A stretch of DNA of 64,000 bases from positions 374,778 through 438,777 of the forward strand of contig NZ_QUNH01000003.1 in NCBI RefSeq assembly GCF_003387355.1, in the 5' to 3' direction. How positions within the stretch are numbered: position 1 is the first letter of the stretch; each line of letters begins with the position of its first letter. Shown here in pieces: positions 62,387 through 64,000 of the stretch. Origin of the DNA: Winogradskyella sediminis (GTDB lineage: Bacteria; Bacteroidota; Bacteroidia; Flavobacteriales; Flavobacteriaceae). The notes beneath the pieces are model-generated. The model did not search any database, was not told the origin of the DNA, and saw only the letters and a list, made by a program, of their open reading frames with translations. Made by a program: the position numbers and the translations under genes.

Positions 62387-62502
62387 AATTAATTGCTGGT
62401 TTTAGCCAATTTACGAAAGTCCTTTCGGACTTTCTATCTGTGATTTATTTGCTATCTTTAGTGCTTAAAACACGCAACTAATCTTATACAAACACGTTGT
62501 AG
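62371..62502 (+). repeat. attC15
   Basis: GTATAAAATTAATTGC pairs with GCAACTAATCTTATAC, and the central hairpin is GAAAGTCC-TTTC-GGACTTTC, the same compensated G/C variant as in attC1. It provides the stop codon of the VOC gene. Confidence 0.9.
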
Positions 62503-62529
62503 TGCATAACCCATAAAACCGAAAAAAAA

Positions 62530-63885
62530 ATGTTTGACGGAAAAAATTCAAAAAAAATTGAATACTTAGAAGAGGAAAGAAAAAAGCTTTGGGAAAGACT
62601 TTCTGTTCTTGAAAAACAAGTTGCTGAAAAACCGTCAGATATTGAAAAAGAAGCTAAACAAGCATCAAGAAAAGCAGCTGAATATAGAAACAAAGCTGAA
62701 ACTAGACTAAACGAAGCAAACGAAATACACTCAAAATTAGTCAATATAGAATCTGAAATTGATAATAAATTGAGTGATATAACTTCAAATCACACAAAAT
62801 CAGTTGAAGTTAGTAATGCTTTACTTGAAAACAGTACAAATTTATCCAATCTTGTAACAAGAATAAGTGAAGTTCTAGAGGAACATCCAGAAATCGATGA
62901 AGAAATTGAAAAATTAGATGAATTAATTTTAAAAATTGAGGAAAATTCTAGTAAAGCTAATACAACTTATAAAGGAATATTAACAAAAAAAATAGAGATA
63001 GACGAACTTCATAGAGAAATCTTAGGTTATGAAGACAAAGACGAAGATGGAGAAATAATTAATGTAGAAGGTTTAAAAAAAGAACTTGAAACATCTTACA
63101 ATCAATTGACAGAAGTTTCTGGAAACTTAGAAGAAAACCTTGAAAATCTAAAAGAGACAAGTAAAGAACAATACAACGATTTTATTAAAAAAAATCAAGT
63201 TGACTTAGACAGCCTAAAATCAAATTCAAAAAAAGAATATGATAAAATTAATAAGCAAATCGAATCATTACTTCCAAATGCTTTAACCGCAGGTTTAAGT
63301 TCTGCTTTTGTTACTAAAAAAGGTGAAGAAGAAGAATTATACAAAGAATACAAGAAGAGTTTTAATAAAGGAATTTTATACATTTCATTATCAGCTTTAT
63401 TGCCGATTACAATTAGTATTGTTTATCTTTTATCAGGAGCAACTTTAACTGATACAATAGAAAGAGCACCAAAAATAATGTTAGCTTTTCTTCCTCTTTA
63501 TATTCCATTAATTTGGACAACAATATCTGCTAATAAAAAGGTCAACTTATCAAAAAGACTGATAGAAGAATATTCACACAAACAAGTGTTGAGTATGACA
63601 ATAGAAGGACTTTCTAAACAAATAGAAAACATTGAAGATGCTGATATGTCAGAAGAATTAAGAATAAAACTTCTGAATAGTTTCTTAAATGTAACAAGCG
63701 AGAATCCTGGTAAATTAATATTAAATTATCAAAAATCTGATAATCCGTTTTTAAACTATTTTGACCGAGATAAGAAAAAGAACAAAACAATAGTTGAGAC
63801 ATTAGAAGATAACACAAAAAGCATTATTGAAAAAGCAAAAGACGAAATCGAAGATGGAATTGTTAATAATGGAAAAGAATTATAA
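62530..63885 (+). CDS. Coiled-coil, two-TM membrane protein (cassette 16)
   Basis: The 451-residue protein is mostly coiled coil from residue ~5 to 250 (EYLEEERKKLWERLSVLEKQVAEK, AAEYRNKAETRLNEANEIHSKL). LLPNALTAGLSSAFVTKKGEEEELYKEYKKSFNKG follows, then two membrane helices (ILYISLSALLPITISIVYLLSG and KIMLAFLPLYIPLIWTTISA). The C-terminal cytosolic region is KRLIEEYSHKQVLSMTIEGLSKQIENI. Its layout parallels the cassette 8 protein though the sequences differ. Such sensor/effector layouts occur in antiphage systems, but nothing here shows that function. Confidence 0.6.
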   Translation: MFDGKNSKKIEYLEEERKKLWERLSVLEKQVAEKPSDIEKEAKQASRKAAEYRNKAETRLNEANEIHSKLVNIESEIDNKLSDITSNHTKSVEVSNALLENSTNLSNLVTRISEVLEEHPEIDEEIEKLDELILKIEENSSKANTTYKGILTKKIEIDELHREILGYEDKDEDGEIINVEGLKKELETSYNQLTEVSGNLEENLENLKETSKEQYNDFIKKNQVDLDSLKSNSKKEYDKINKQIESLLPNALTAGLSSAFVTKKGEEEELYKEYKKSFNKGILYISLSALLPITISIVYLLSGATLTDTIERAPKIMLAFLPLYIPLIWTTISANKKVNLSKRLIEEYSHKQVLSMTIEGLSKQIENIEDADMSEELRIKLLNSFLNVTSENPGKLILNYQKSDNPFLNYFDRDKKKNKTIVETLEDNTKSIIEKAKDEIEDGIVNNGKEL

Positions 63886-63901
63886 ATAAAGAAATTACGC
63901 A

Positions 63902-64000
63902 CTACAACAAAGTACTGTGGCAAAAAACAAGTAAAAACTCATTATTTTTTTACTAAAGTACTTTTATAATTTCCATCATATATTAACCCTGATTTAGCTA
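63902..64000 (+). repeat. 3' end of cassette 16: R'' half only, no recognisable attC
   Basis: CTACAAC (63902-63908), within GCACTACAAC, matches the start of its own cassette (GTTGTAGTGC), so it is the R'' half. The following bases (AAAGTACTGTGGC...) do not match any attC family, and no GTT occurs to the end of the window. Either the array ends here with a degenerate site or an unrelated attC starts. Confidence 0.55.

Larger units (their letters stand above)
49757..63908 (+). mobile_element. Integron-like gene-cassette array, fifteen complete cassettes and a partial sixteenth
   Basis: Inferred cassette spans are 49757-50505, 50506-51339, 51340-52267, 52268-52882, 52883-53631, 53632-54338, 54339-54982, 54983-56388, 56389-57306, 57307-57739, 57740-58565, 58566-59268, 59269-59980, 59981-61150, 61151-62496 and 62497 onward. 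Each starts GTT-N7 (the G belongs to the preceding unit) and ends with the complement of its own N7 just before an AAC, followed by the ~130-bp repeat. The match is cassette-specific: for example cassette 6 starts GTTCTATGCA and ends TGCATAGAAC; cassette 9 GTTGCCCACA and TGTGGGCAAC. Nearly all recognisable genes lie on the plus strand, starting 13-50 bp from the junction. Confidence 0.9.

Noticed and set aside
50378..62502. CRISPR array
   Set aside because: The repeats are ~130 bp imperfect palindromes separated by 300-1300 bp containing genes, and no cas genes are present.
50378..62502. MITE or REP-type dispersed intergenic repeats
   Set aside because: There are no target duplications, and the bases flanking each unit match that unit's own other end rather than a constant repeat border. 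This fits cassette circles, not transposon insertion.
62484..62744. 86-codon minus-strand ORF over the start of cassette 16
   Set aside because: It covers attC15 and the coiled-coil gene on the opposite strand, and its Ser/Phe-rich composition is typical of an antisense shadow.

Overview
The window reads as a chromosomal segment of a marine-type member of the Flavobacteriaceae (Bacteroidota). The evidence is the AT-rich sequence, type IX secretion (T9SS) sorting domains, a PorP/SprF protein, Bacteroidota-style promoter cores (TAnnTTTG), the near absence of Shine-Dalgarno sites, and typical flavobacterial versions of housekeeping genes (fused E1 alpha/beta dehydrogenase, MutS2 without Smr, a YebC starting MGRAFEF). 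The genus cannot be fixed from the sequence alone.

Positions 1-48,400 are ordinary core genome. In order they hold: a T9SS cell-surface protein and its PorP/SprF partner; a giant secreted sugar-dehydrogenase/cytochrome c fusion; RNA modification, helicase and ExbD genes; a secreted Lys-C-like protease; a branched-chain 2-oxoacid dehydrogenase E1 fusion; a 2-oxoglutarate dioxygenase; a SUI1/DUF1835/nucleoside phosphorylase/solute-binding run; ung; a YfcC transporter; mutS2; a MuiA-like protein with an inserted TonB plug; a sulfurtransferase; a DAACS symporter; aroC; a metallophosphoesterase; an FAD/Fe-S D-lactate dehydrogenase-like protein; a radical-SAM DNA-repair pair; GH3; a copper-storage protein; gcvT; a pterin dehydratase; and yebC, which ends at a strong terminator near 48,400.

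Positions 48,430-63,908 are the unusual part: a chromosomal integron-like gene-cassette array. A 401-residue tyrosine recombinase is followed by an attI-like junction and then by fifteen complete cassettes plus a sixteenth whose 3' end is only partly recognisable. All cassettes lie in the same direction. Each holds from none to four small ORFs and ends in a 130-135 bp imperfect inverted repeat that behaves as an attC site. The decisive sign is that the first ten or so bases of each cassette (GTT plus seven variable bases) are complementary to the last bases before that same cassette's own repeat, not to a neighbour's. This is what excision as a circle requires. The repeats show compensatory base changes in at least three separate stems, a constant 3-versus-6 nt internal asymmetry and a nearly invariant A-C mismatch, so a folded single strand is probably the substrate.

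The recombinase is unlike textbook IntI. It lacks the roughly 40-residue IntI-specific insertion, carries a ~75-residue N-terminal extension and is transcribed in the same direction as its cassettes. Cassette products include an RDD membrane protein, a DUF2199 protein, an FMN reductase, a VOC protein, a frameshifted GNAT acetyltransferase, two coiled-coil/two-TM proteins and many unknown small secreted or membrane proteins. One cassette appears noncoding and one gene carries an in-frame amber stop. I consider this Xer-like integron the most likely undescribed system in the window.
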